DNA of 15,842 nt from Butyrivibrio sp. (lineage in GTDB: Bacteria > Bacillota > Clostridia > Lachnospirales > Lachnospiraceae), in NCBI GenBank assembly GCA_024688095.1, contig JAILEJ010000424.1:1-15842 (forward strand), written 5' to 3'. The translations under genes and the position numbers were made by a program. This document shows positions 1 to 7,387 of the stretch, piece after piece. The notes below the pieces were generated by a model. It had not been told where the DNA came from. It saw only the letters and a list, made by a program, of their open reading frames with translations, and ran no database searches. Positions within the stretch are counted from its first letter, which is position 1. The number at the start of each line of letters is the position of its first letter.

Positions 1-37
1 ATAAAATGAACATTTTATGAATAATTGCACATATAAA

Positions 38-67
38 TTGCATATTCACTTTATTAAATGGTATAAT
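38..67 (+). promoter_or_regulatory. Promoter of hpf
   Basis: A TTGCAT -35 box (38-43) and a perfect TATAAT -10 box (62-67) are separated by 18 bp, giving a sigma-A type promoter with transcription starting near 74. The leader of about 90 nt has only a weak AATCAA/TTGATT stem near its start. This is read from consensus only. Confidence 0.65.
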
Positions 68-162
68 ACATTTAAATCAATCAGACGATTTGATTATACA
101 ATTCAGAGTTATTGAAAGGAGCTCCGAAAACCAAATAAATATCCGTAAAGGGGATGACTAAC

Positions 163-693
163 ATGAGATTTGCAATTGTAGGAAAAAATATTGATGTAAC
201 ACCGGGTCTTAAGGATGCAGTTGAGGATAAGATTGGAAAGCTCGACAAATATTTTACGGAAGATACACTTGCTAATATAGCTCTTAGTGTTGACAAAGAT
301 AAACACAAAATCGAAGTAACTATTCCAGTTAAGGGAAGAATAATCAGAGCAGAGCAGATTAGCAGTGATATGTATGTATCAATTGATTTGGCAAGCGAAG
401 TTATTGAAAGACAGCTCAAAAAATACAGAAGTAAACTTGTAGATAAGAAACAGGAAGAAGCAAGTAACTTCAAAAAGGAATTTCTTGATACAAATTTCGA
501 AGATGATGATGAAATCAAGATCGAGCGAATCAAAAAATTTGATATCAAACCTATGTATGCTGAAGACGCAGCAGTTCAGATGGAATTACTTGGACATAAT
601 TTTTATGTATTTATAAATGCAGAAACCGATCAGGTTAATGTAGTATATAAGAGAAAAGGAAATTCCTACGGTCTTATCGAACCAGAAGTTTAA
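163..693 (+). CDS. hpf: Ribosome hibernation-promoting factor, long form (HPF/RaiA)
   Basis: The product binds the 30S decoding region when growth slows and pairs ribosomes into inactive 100S dimers. The start MRFAIVGKNIDVTPGL is typical of the S30AE domain (about residues 1-100). After a charged linker, the C-terminal part (IKPMYAEDAAVQMELLGHNF onward) is the dimerisation domain found only in long HPFs. The length of 176 aa is usual for the long form. An ATG also exists at 154, but it touches the Shine-Dalgarno AAAGGGG (147-153), so the ATG at 163, nine bases from that motif, is the better start. The gene is monocistronic, with its own promoter and terminator. I am confident of the family. 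Confidence 0.95.
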   Translation: MRFAIVGKNIDVTPGLKDAVEDKIGKLDKYFTEDTLANIALSVDKDKHKIEVTIPVKGRIIRAEQISSDMYVSIDLASEVIERQLKKYRSKLVDKKQEEASNFKKEFLDTNFEDDDEIKIERIKKFDIKPMYAEDAAVQMELLGHNFYVFINAETDQVNVVYKRKGNSYGLIEPEV

Positions 694-710
694 AACTACA
701 TATATTTCAC

Positions 711-744
711 AACCGGGTAGACAATAGTCTACCTGGTTTTTTAT
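711..744 (+). terminator. Terminator of hpf
   Basis: ACCGGGTAGAC and GTCTACCTGGT form an 11-bp stem with one G-U pair around a short AATA loop, followed directly by TTTTTT. It lies 18 bp after the hpf stop codon. Confidence 0.9.
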
Positions 745-769
745 TGTTTTAAATAAATTTATAAATCAT

Positions 770-813
770 ACAATAACTAAAAAACTCTCGAAACAATCTG
801 TCTCGAGAGTTTT
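770..813 (-). terminator. Terminator of the NlpC/P60 gene, probably bidirectional
   Basis: AAAACTCTCGA (781-791) pairs perfectly with TCGAGAGTTTT (803-813). On the minus strand the stem is followed by a six-T run, placing it 27 bp after the NlpC/P60 stop. Its plus-strand side also ends in TTTT, so it can back up the hpf terminator. Confidence 0.85.
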
Positions 814-839
814 AATATTCTAATATTTATAATCTCAAA

Positions 840-2168
840 TTAGAAGATTCGTCTTACAGCAAGTACTGTTCTGTAGCTTGCATCTGAAACCTTAATACCT
901 GTTGCTGCTGTTGATGCATGTACGATCTGTCCGTTTCCAATGTAGATACCAACATGACCTGAATAACATACAATATCACCAGCCTGAGCATTTGCAAGTC
1001 CATCAACTGCTGAACCAACGCTTCTGTCAGCACCACTACTGTGTGGAAGGCTAACACCAAAGTTTGAATATACACTCATTACAAATCCTGAACAGTCTGT
1101 TCCGTTTGTAAGTGATGATCCACCATATACATATGGATTACCAACGAACTGAAGTGCAAACTGTGCTACAGCAGAACCAATAGAACTAGTCTGTGTTGTG
1201 TAAGATGAAGCTGATGTATAAGAATCTGAACTGCTAGATGAACTCTTACTTGAACTATTCTTCTGAGCTTCATAAGCTGCTTCTCTTTCAGCTGCTTCTT
1301 TAGCAAGTCTTGCTTCCTCTTCTTCTTTAGATTCTGCTTCTACGAATTCAGTCGAAAGTGTTACGTAATCAAGAGATACATAACCTTCACCTTCTTCGAT
1401 TGAAACCTTAACCCATCCATCAAGTTCCTCTACAACGATAAGTTCATCTTCGATTGGAACAAGACCGAGTACTTCATCATCTGTACTTGGGCCGCTTCTT
1501 ACTTTAAGAGTTGTTGTTGTTACTGTTGCAATTCTAGTACCAACTTCCTGTGCAAGAGCAACTGCATCGTCACCTGTTACACAGTATTCCGCTTTAACAT
1601 ATCCTTCAACGGATCCGGATTTAATCTTGTACCATCCGTCTACTTCTTCAATAAATGTTCCTACTGAATCATCATAAAGCTTACCAATAATCTCACCTTC
1701 GTCTTCACTTGGGTTATCTCTTACATTAACGTAATCGTTAACCTGTGCAATAACGAGATTCTTAAAGCTTTCTGTCTCATCATCGGCCGTTTCTTCGTCA
1801 ACTGCTTCTTCGTCAATTACTACTTCTTCAGATGATTCCTCACCCTCTATATTAGCTCCAGTTGCCTCAACAATATCTTTAAGGATTGTATCCTTTACTG
1901 AGTCTGAAATTGAAATTGTGTCTGTGATTGTTTTAGCTGATTCAACTACTGCTGTAGATGAATTTGCCTCTGAACTGTCATCAGTTACTACTACTTCTTC
2001 CTGTATATCTGATAAAGATACCTGCTCACTAGACAGTGCATAACTGATACCTGCTGATGGAAGTACTGATGTTACTTTTGATGAAGCTATAACGTTCAAG
2101 TTAGTACCTGAAAATGTTATTGCAGCTAAACATGACATAGCCAAAAGCTGCATTTTAGTTTTTTTCAA
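840..2168 (-). CDS. Secreted NlpC/P60 peptidoglycan hydrolase with two SH3 domains
   Basis: This is a wall-lytic cysteine peptidase of the D,L-endopeptidase type, acting outside the cell on peptide stems. Residues 1-29 form a signal peptide (MKKTKMQLLAMSCLAAITFS then a polar region). An acidic Ser/Glu-rich stretch follows (about 50-135), then bacterial SH3 domains at about 137-195 (VNVRDNPS) and 211-272 (LKVRSGPS). A Glu/Ala then Ser-rich linker (276-325) leads to the NlpC/P60 domain (331-442) with Cys359 (TDCSGF), His405 (GHVGIY) and His417 (HAS) as the visible catalytic triad. The start is TTG at 2166-2168, placed by GGAGG (2175-2179) six bases upstream. Domain order matches Firmicutes daughter-cell-separation or wall-turnover enzymes; the exact bond cut is inferred. 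The gene stands alone. Confidence 0.93.
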   Translation of the reverse strand: MKKTKMQLLAMSCLAAITFSGTNLNVIASSKVTSVLPSAGISYALSSEQVSLSDIQEEVVVTDDSSEANSSTAVVESAKTITDTISISDSVKDTILKDIVEATGANIEGEESSEEVVIDEEAVDEETADDETESFKNLVIAQVNDYVNVRDNPSEDEGEIIGKLYDDSVGTFIEEVDGWYKIKSGSVEGYVKAEYCVTGDDAVALAQEVGTRIATVTTTTLKVRSGPSTDDEVLGLVPIEDELIVVEELDGWVKVSIEEGEGYVSLDYVTLSTEFVEAESKEEEEARLAKEAAEREAAYEAQKNSSSKSSSSSSDSYTSASSYTTQTSSIGSAVAQFALQFVGNPYVYGGSSLTNGTDCSGFVMSVYSNFGVSLPHSSGADRSVGSAVDGLANAQAGDIVCYSGHVGIYIGNGQIVHASTAATGIKVSDASYRTVLAVRRIF

Positions 2169-2214
2169 AATATGCCTCCATTAGTTTGTTACAAATTTGT
2201 TACATCCATGTAAA

Positions 2215-2243
2215 AATATACTCCTATATATGATACTTGTCAA
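2215..2243 (-). promoter_or_regulatory. Promoter of the NlpC/P60 gene
   Basis: On the minus strand a perfect TTGACA (2238-2243) is followed by a 17-bp spacer and TATATT (2215-2220). This near-consensus sigma-A promoter gives a leader of about 40 nt before the TTG start. Confidence 0.8.
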
Positions 2244-2252
2244 CAAAAAAGT

Positions 2253-2293
2253 GTGAAAAAAAGAAGTGCAAACTGTGAAAAATTGCACTTCTT
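2253..2293 (-). terminator. Terminator downstream of trxB
   Basis: AAGAAGTGCAA (2261-2271) and TTGCACTTCTT (2283-2293) form a perfect 11-bp stem. On the minus strand the stem is followed by a seven-T run. It lies about 140 bp after trxB and directly upstream of the NlpC/P60 promoter, so it separates the two transcription units. Confidence 0.8.
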
Positions 2294-2352
2294 CGAAATT
2301 GTGTTAATTTTATGTATTTTTTACTACTATTGATATAAACCCAAAGCCTTTT

Positions 2353-2377
2353 GTTTAGTTTCTTGTGCAAACTAAAC
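2353..2377 (-). other. Stem-loop in the trxB 3' region
   Basis: GTTTAGTTT and AAACTAAAC form a perfect 9-bp stem with a 7-nt loop. No T-run follows on the minus strand, so it is not a simple terminator. It lies between the trxB stop and its terminator; RNA protection or processing is possible but unproven. Confidence 0.45.
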
Positions 2378-2435
2378 TATTTTATATTTGAAAAAAACAG
2401 ATTTTTATACTTTTTTTATAAACTTTATTTCGTAT

Positions 2436-3371
2436 TTATTTTTTTCCTACTAAAAAATCCTGAACGGCTGTAACTGCATTTGCTCCATCTGCAACTGCTG
2501 TAACAATTTGTCTTAATCTCTTCTTTCTGGAGTCACCTGCAACAAAAATTCCAGGTACATTTGTGGCACAATCTTCACCAGCAATAACGTATCCATTATC
2601 ATCTGTTTCAACATTTTTCACAAAAGCATCTGTAAGTGGATGAATACCTACTGCAACAAATAGTGCACTTGAATCAATGCTGGATTTTTCTCCTGTTTTT
2701 ACATTTTCAATATTTATCTTATTAACCTTATCATCACCTTCTACACTATTTACAATGCTATCCCAAATAATTTCAACATTTGGAAGGCTCATAAGTTCGT
2801 CCTGAAGAATCTTTGTTGCTCTAAGCTCATTTCTTCTATGAATTAGATATACTTTTTCGCAGCCCCTTGCAAGGAAAATAGCATCTTCTACAGCTACATC
2901 TCCGCCACCATTAACTGCTGCAACTTTTCCTCTGTAAAATGCACCATCGCATGTTGCACAATATGATACACCCTTACCTGTAAACTCTTCTTCTCCTGGT
3001 ACGCCAAGCTTTCTGTGTGAAGCTCCAGTTGCAAGAAGTATTGTCTTTGTCTCATATTCAGAAGTCTCAGTTTTTACCTTAAAAATCGGAGCCTGTGTAT
3101 CATTTCCAGCCTGTACTGTATCTATGGCAGTAACATCTCCTTCTGCAAATTCTGCCCCCTGATTATCAGCATGCTCTCTGAACTTCATTGCAAGATCAAA
3201 TCCATTTACTCCAGGTATTCCAAGATAATTATCTACTTCATATGTGTTAATGATCTGACCGCCACTAACCGGATTCTTTTCTATAATAAGAGTATTAAGT
3301 CCTGCTCTCTTTGCATATACTGCAGCTGAAAGTCCTGCAGGTCCTGATCCTATAATAATTAAATCGTACAT
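2436..3371 (-). CDS. trxB: Thioredoxin reductase (NADPH)
   Basis: This cytoplasmic flavoenzyme passes electrons from NADPH through FAD and a CxxC pair to thioredoxin. Visible motifs are the FAD-binding GSGPAGLSAA (8-17), the redox-active CATC (138-141), the NADP-binding GGGDVAVEDA (155-164) with HRRNELRA (178-185) that fits the NADPH 2'-phosphate, and the C-terminal FAD segment VFVAGD-like IFVAGDSRKKRLRQIVTA. At 311 aa it has the usual size of low-molecular-weight TrxB. The ATG at 3369-3371 is preceded by a good AAAGGAG motif. It appears monocistronic; I could not settle its promoter in the AT-rich 136-bp gap shared with the divergent reductase gene. Confidence 0.96.
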   Translation of the reverse strand: MYDLIIIGSGPAGLSAAVYAKRAGLNTLIIEKNPVSGGQIINTYEVDNYLGIPGVNGFDLAMKFREHADNQGAEFAEGDVTAIDTVQAGNDTQAPIFKVKTETSEYETKTILLATGASHRKLGVPGEEEFTGKGVSYCATCDGAFYRGKVAAVNGGGDVAVEDAIFLARGCEKVYLIHRRNELRATKILQDELMSLPNVEIIWDSIVNSVEGDDKVNKINIENVKTGEKSSIDSSALFVAVGIHPLTDAFVKNVETDDNGYVIAGEDCATNVPGIFVAGDSRKKRLRQIVTAVADGANAVTAVQDFLVGKK

Positions 3372-3454
3372 ATAAATACTCCTTTCGCATTTAGAATGCT
3401 ATAATAAATAATGTCATTTACAAATATTATAATTAAATTGTGTACAATTTATTT

Positions 3455-3484
3455 TTAACACAATTTTATTACTTTGTCTATAAC
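3455..3484 (+). promoter_or_regulatory. Possible promoter of the SDR reductase gene
   Basis: TTAACA (3455-3460) and TATAAC (3479-3484) are 18 bp apart. The expected start would leave a leader of only about 17 nt, barely including the AAAGGA ribosome site, so the assignment is weak. The upstream AATTGTGT/ACACAATT pair (about 3435-3465) could be an operator. Confidence 0.3.
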
Positions 3485-3507
3485 AATTTAAAAAAGGATT
3501 ATTAAAA

Positions 3508-4230
3508 ATGAATAAATTCGCTTTAATAACAGGCGCATCAAGGGGGATAGGAAAGGCAATAGCCAGGGAATTTGCTGCTGGCAATTATAATCTCTATCTA
3601 ACCTGCAAAAACAATATTGCTATTTTAAATGATTATTCCAAAGAACTCGAAAACACTTATAAGATAAGCTGTAGACCATTTCAATGTGATCAGTCTTCTT
3701 TTGATGACGTAAAAACACTATTTGATAATATCAGAGATTTAGATGTAGTTGTTAATAATGCTGGAATTTCGAAATTCGGACTGCTTTCAGACATGACTGT
3801 AGATGAATGGCATGAAATAATGTCATCAAATCTGGACTCTGTTTTTTATACGAGTAAACTTGCAATTCCTTTTTTATTAAAAAAACATTCAGGCACAATA
3901 ATAAACATTTCTTCCGTATGGGGAAATGTAGGTGCCTCTACAGAGGTTGCATATTCAACTTCTAAAGGTGGAATTAATGCTTTTACTAAAGCATTGGCCA
4001 AAGAACTGGCTCCAAGTGGAATAAGTGTTAATGCTATCGCCTGTGGCGTTATAGATACTGATATGAATAGAGAACATCTTACAAGTGAAGATCTTGAAGT
4101 GTTAAGAGAAGAAATACCAGCCGACAGACTGGGGACACCCGAAGATGTAGCAAAGCTTGCTCTTCAGTTATCCCAATCTCCGTCTTATATGACAGGCCAA
4201 ATTATAAATATTGATGGTGGCTGGATATAA
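3508..4230 (+). CDS. Short-chain dehydrogenase/reductase, FabG/YmfI-like
   Basis: This is an NAD(P)-dependent Rossmann-fold reductase of the classical SDR family. Cofactor motif TGASRGIG is at 8-15, NNAG at 83-86, Asn108, Ser136, Tyr149 and Lys153 (YSTSK) complete the catalytic tetrad, and the IINIDGGW tail is typical. At 240 aa it is standard size. The stretch SSVWGNVGAS...EVAYSTSKGG...NAFTKALAKELAPS resembles Bacillus YmfI, now known as the EF-P 5-aminopentanone reductase, more than a fatty-acid FabG, and no fatty-acid genes are adjacent. The substrate is therefore either a 3-oxoacyl-ACP or the EF-P modification; I lean to the latter without proof. It converges on cheY with a 4-bp gap and no terminator between. 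Confidence 0.88.
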   Translation: MNKFALITGASRGIGKAIAREFAAGNYNLYLTCKNNIAILNDYSKELENTYKISCRPFQCDQSSFDDVKTLFDNIRDLDVVVNNAGISKFGLLSDMTVDEWHEIMSSNLDSVFYTSKLAIPFLLKKHSGTIINISSVWGNVGASTEVAYSTSKGGINAFTKALAKELAPSGISVNAIACGVIDTDMNREHLTSEDLEVLREEIPADRLGTPEDVAKLALQLSQSPSYMTGQIINIDGGWI

Positions 4231-4234
4231 ATTA

Positions 4235-4591
4235 CTAGCATAGCTTCTTTATCGTATCCAATACCACGTTAACATTAAATGGTTTGGATACGAAATCAGC
4301 TGCTCCGTATTTAAGAGCTTCCATCATTTTTTCTCTCTGTCCAGCTGCAGTTATCATTATAACCTTCGCATTTGGATCAGACTTTTTTATAAGTTTAAGA
4401 GACTCTATACCGTCCATTTCAGGCATAGTTATATCCATTGTAACAATATCTGGTTTTAGCTTAACGTACTGATCAAATCCTTCCTGTCCGTTTACAGCCT
4501 CGCCAATTACTGAATGACCGTTTTTTTCTAATAAGTCTATAAGCATTCTTCTTGATGTTCTGGAATCATCAACGACTAATATGGTTGCCAT
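4235..4591 (-). CDS. cheY: CheY-like stand-alone response regulator
   Basis: A single 118-aa receiver domain with no output domain, which in motile bacteria carries the phosphorylation signal to the flagellar switch. The acidic pocket is Asp8/Asp9, the phosphorylation site Asp53 (VTMDITMPEMDG), and the switch residues Thr81 and Lys103 (SKPF) are all present. GGGGGG-type ribosome site lies just upstream of the ATG. It follows the CheX-like gene by 20 bp on the same strand, so the protein upstream is the likely phosphatase partner. No histidine kinase, receptor or flagellar gene is in view, so a chemotaxis role is inferred from family and neighbour. Confidence 0.92.
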   Translation of the reverse strand: MATILVVDDSRTSRRMLIDLLEKNGHSVIGEAVNGQEGFDQYVKLKPDIVTMDITMPEMDGIESLKLIKKSDPNAKVIMITAAGQREKMMEALKYGAADFVSKPFNVNVVLDTIKKLC

Positions 4592-4611
4592 ATATAATTA
4601 TCCCCCCTGTA

Positions 4612-5502
4612 TTATTGTTTTATTGTTACATCACTGCCTAAAATAATTGCATAATTAATTACGCCTGTAGGCAGATAAATTGGTAAAATATAGATTTCTT
4701 TTCCTGAGATTTCAGCATAAGATGTAATAAATTCTGGCGGCTCAAGATCTATAATCTTTCCAGCTCTACTTGCTTCTGTAACATATATTCCATTAATACA
4801 GTTTATGATTTCACATACTGCATCTAATGCATCTTCATTCGTCTCGATGAATTCTTCGCTTGTATAACTCTTAGCCATTTTCTGAAGAGGTTCTGCCTTG
4901 CCAAAGATTGCAACTGTAGCATTTTCATCTCCATAAATCTTCTGATAGCTAAGCTCTTCGCTCTTAAAATCCGTTGTAGTATAAGCTTTTCCTATATAAA
5001 TATGATTATCAACAAGTCTGAAAATCTCACTAATACCATATTCAAGCATTTTTAAAAGCTTCTCATCTGAAGTTTTGACAAAAATAGGAATTATCCTGTT
5101 AATCTCCCCATTTTTAAGAGCATCAATATCTGAAACTGGAAATCCATTTTTCATCCTGTACTCTTCTATTATAAGCTCAAGATCTTCCATTTTAAGATAA
5201 TTCAGATCAACAATTGACTGTAGAAAAATAAGGAACTCATTCCCTTGTAGTTTCAGTAATCTTTCTACCTGTTCCTGACTAAGATAGCCTTTCTCAATGG
5301 CTATTTCACCAAAAAACTTATTTTCTACAGCCTGCAGGCTGTTTATTTCTTCAGCCTGAGCTATAGTCATAAGCTTTTCTGATACTGCAATCACACCCAG
5401 TTTGGCTCTTTTTGAACCCTGAACCATATAAACGTTCTGCAACTGTGAATTAGTAAGTTTTCCTTGTTCCAAAAGATAATTACCAATTAATCGATCGAAC
5501 AT
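4612..5502 (-). CDS. Two-domain protein: MshEN-like repeats plus CheX-like phosphatase domain
   Basis: The N-terminal half has two copies of a pattern seen in MshEN/T2SS-E N-domains (IGNYLLEQGKLTNSQLQNVY at 6-25 and GEIAIEKGYLSQEQVERLL at 65-83). Some MshEN domains bind cyclic-di-GMP. The C-terminal half (about 150-296) resembles CheX, a CheY-P phosphatase, with the Glu-x2-Asn pair Glu231/Asn234 in CEIINCINGIY. Only one such motif is visible, as in CheX and unlike CheC, which has two. The gene sits between the SseB-domain gene (33 bp) and cheY (20 bp) in one operon, which supports CheY as substrate. Ligand binding by the N-domain is a guess. Domain calls are by eye. Confidence 0.7.
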   Translation of the reverse strand: MFDRLIGNYLLEQGKLTNSQLQNVYMVQGSKRAKLGVIAVSEKLMTIAQAEEINSLQAVENKFFGEIAIEKGYLSQEQVERLLKLQGNEFLIFLQSIVDLNYLKMEDLELIIEEYRMKNGFPVSDIDALKNGEINRIIPIFVKTSDEKLLKMLEYGISEIFRLVDNHIYIGKAYTTTDFKSEELSYQKIYGDENATVAIFGKAEPLQKMAKSYTSEEFIETNEDALDAVCEIINCINGIYVTEASRAGKIIDLEPPEFITSYAEISGKEIYILPIYLPTGVINYAIILGSDVTIKQ

Positions 5503-5535
5503 CCTTTATCCCCTCTTTATAAATTATAGTCGAAC

Positions 5536-6906
5536 TCAATCCTCTATTGGTTTTTCTGCCGCTTCTGTGAATGGAGCTCCATCAATATCATGAAGTTCAT
5601 CCTCAGCTTCTGGCATCTGATCTTTCATTTCTGTAAGATCTTCCTTTGATTTATCTTCAGACTCTTCTTTGAATTCTCTAAAGTCTGTAATAGTAGCTTT
5701 TTTCTTTGTTGTTTTCTTAGCTGCTTTCTTAGCTTTTTCTGCCTGCTGTGCAGCCATTTCAAGAGCCGCCATTCTGTCCTTTGGCATTACAATTCTCTGT
5801 CCAAATGGATTTATAATAATACCATTCTTGTCCTGCAGTAATCTAAGAATATCCTGGAATGTAAATGCAGCTCCCTGCCATTCACCATCTTTAAACTTCT
5901 TGGCATATTCAATTCCATCTGTAAATACAGGCAGGAAATCCTGTCCATTTTGTGTCTTCATTACAGGGAATTTAATCTTGGAATCCTTTGTAAGTTTAAC
6001 CTTTCCATCTTCTGTCATCATTGCAGGACCTTCATGCTGCATTGGCACAAGAAATCTTGCATTTCTGGCAAAAGAAGCCATTCTCATTTCTTTAGCTCTT
6101 ATTACCTGTGGTCTCTTCTCATATTTAACCGGCCATCTGACTTCTCCAAGGAAATCAAGCATTGCAAAGTTTAATGCAGGATTTGAAGGTGGAAGTTTGG
6201 AATCCTCAGTCCACTGTCCTGGTGCAGCTGCAATTTCACTTCTTCTAAAGTGAGCTCTATAGAATCCGTTATCAACAATAATATGTTCAATGCCAAGAAA
6301 ATATAGATAATCAAAGAATCCTCTCTTTGAACTCTCATCACTACTTCCTTCACCCTGACATTCTCTTATCATCAGCTTTCTAAACTGCTGTCCAAAGAGT
6401 TTAACAGCTACTTCTGCATTCTCTTTATCCATATACATATTAACATATCCGTGGTCGATAAATGGATATCCAGTAGCTGCATCATACAATACATATACAA
6501 CTTCAGCATCTCTTACTCTGTTTAAAAATTCGTTGTAAAGTTTTCTATGATTAGCCTCATAGTTTTCTAAAGGAGCTTTTTTGTTAAATACTTCCTGTGT
6601 TGTAAGAAGGAATAAAAGTTCCTGTAAATTCAAAAATCTAATGGAATCCTGTCCCAGTTCGAGATCAAAAACCATATTTCCGATTTCATCTTTTCTTTCC
6701 GGTGAAATCCTGTCCTCTACATCAATCTTTTTTGTATTTTCTACATTTACCGGATTTAATCTTGGAAGCGGTGGCCATTCAAGTCCTTCATGAGCTTTTT
6801 TCTGAGCTGCAACCTTCTCCTCTATTTTCTCCTGTTCAAGTCTTTCTTTCTCGGCAGCCTCAGCTTCAGCTTTCTTTTTACCGCCAAATAAATCCATGAT
6901 CCCCAT
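5536..6906 (-). CDS. SseB N-terminal-domain protein of unknown function
   Basis: This 456-aa soluble protein has no signal peptide. It starts with a short MGIMDLFGG segment, then a Lys/Glu/Ala coiled-coil-like region (10-40). A middle part of unknown type follows (about 60-260). An SseB-type domain lies at about 275-385, recognised from RFLVPMQ, DFLPVFTDGIEYAKKF and GIIINPFGQRIVMPKDRM. The tail is a Lys-rich stretch (about 393-406) and then a very acidic end. SseB domains occur in many Firmicutes proteins without an assigned reaction. It is the first gene of the operon with the CheX-like and cheY genes and shares no residue pattern that would name an activity. The alternative start ATG at codon 4 is possible. 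Confidence 0.7.
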   Translation of the reverse strand: MGIMDLFGGKKKAEAEAAEKERLEQEKIEEKVAAQKKAHEGLEWPPLPRLNPVNVENTKKIDVEDRISPERKDEIGNMVFDLELGQDSIRFLNLQELLFLLTTQEVFNKKAPLENYEANHRKLYNEFLNRVRDAEVVYVLYDAATGYPFIDHGYVNMYMDKENAEVAVKLFGQQFRKLMIRECQGEGSSDESSKRGFFDYLYFLGIEHIIVDNGFYRAHFRRSEIAAAPGQWTEDSKLPPSNPALNFAMLDFLGEVRWPVKYEKRPQVIRAKEMRMASFARNARFLVPMQHEGPAMMTEDGKVKLTKDSKIKFPVMKTQNGQDFLPVFTDGIEYAKKFKDGEWQGAAFTFQDILRLLQDKNGIIINPFGQRIVMPKDRMAALEMAAQQAEKAKKAAKKTTKKKATITDFREFKEESEDKSKEDLTEMKDQMPEAEDELHDIDGAPFTEAAEKPIED

Positions 6907-6926
6907 TAATTATAAATCTCCATTCT

Positions 6927-6956
6927 TATAAAAATTCGGTCAAACAACGTTTGCCG
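6927..6956 (-). terminator. Terminator of the apeB-crcB operon
   Basis: On the minus strand CGGCAAAC and GTTTGACCG pair around a GTT loop with one bulged base, followed by AATTTTT. It lies 40 bp after crcB and 21 bp before the SseB-domain gene, separating the two operons. Confidence 0.55.
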
Positions 6957-6996
6957 TGGATATTTTTCCTTTTAGTATTTCCTTATAAAATCCATA

Positions 6997-7383
6997 TCAG
7001 AAAAAATATCCTCTTGCTATTCTGTCTGCAAGATACTCTCCCAGAGCAACTCCCATTATACAAAACGCAATACTTGTAGTGGCATAAACTCCACCCGTAA
7101 CATATTCTCTTTCCGCAAGTAAATTAACCAGTTCCAGAGAAAAGGTTGAAAAAGTTGCAAATCCTCCGCAAAATCCTATCTTGAAAAATCCTTCAAAATT
7201 TCCTGAAAGAGAAGGTTTTGCAAGAACCAGTCCTACTATTATTCCAATTATGACCGATCCCAATATGTTAGTGATAAATGTCATAAAAGGAAAGCCCAAT
7301 GGTTTAAATGGTATCAGACTGATCGCATATCTAAGAACTGCACCTAGTGCACCACCTAGCGCTATATATCCTAATTTTACCAT
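6997..7383 (-). CDS. crcB: Fluoride ion channel CrcB/Fluc
   Basis: A small membrane protein exporting fluoride as a dual-topology dimer. The 128 aa form four hydrophobic segments (about 3-23, 33-55, 66-90, 97-120). Family signatures are GGALGAVLRYAIS (10-22), Asn39 in NILGS, and GFCGGFATFSTFSLE (70-84) with the fluoride-lining Phe78 and Phe81. The usual GG-x-TTFSTF reads GGFATFSTF here, so the first Thr is Ala77. The start is 4 bp after the apeB stop, with its GGG ribosome site inside the end of apeB, so the two are probably translationally coupled. Only one copy is seen, in line with a homodimer unless a paired gene lies elsewhere. No fluoride riboswitch is seen ahead of it. Confidence 0.93.
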   Translation of the reverse strand: MVKLGYIALGGALGAVLRYAISLIPFKPLGFPFMTFITNILGSVIIGIIVGLVLAKPSLSGNFEGFFKIGFCGGFATFSTFSLELVNLLAEREYVTGGVYATTSIAFCIMGVALGEYLADRIARGYFF

Positions 7384-7387
7384 ATTT

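Noticed and set aside
1..162. raiA structured RNA motif upstream of hpf
   Set aside because: A good promoter leaves only about 90 nt of leader with one weak stem, too little for that RNA; more may lie outside the window.
81..548. 155-residue reading frame on the minus strand opposite hpf
   Set aside because: It lies wholly over a clear hpf gene, has a low-complexity Ser/Leu composition and lacks a ribosome site.
5669..6253. 194-residue plus-strand frame opposite the SseB-domain gene
   Set aside because: It is antisense to a gene with family motifs, and its hydrophobic look comes from reverse-reading charged codons.
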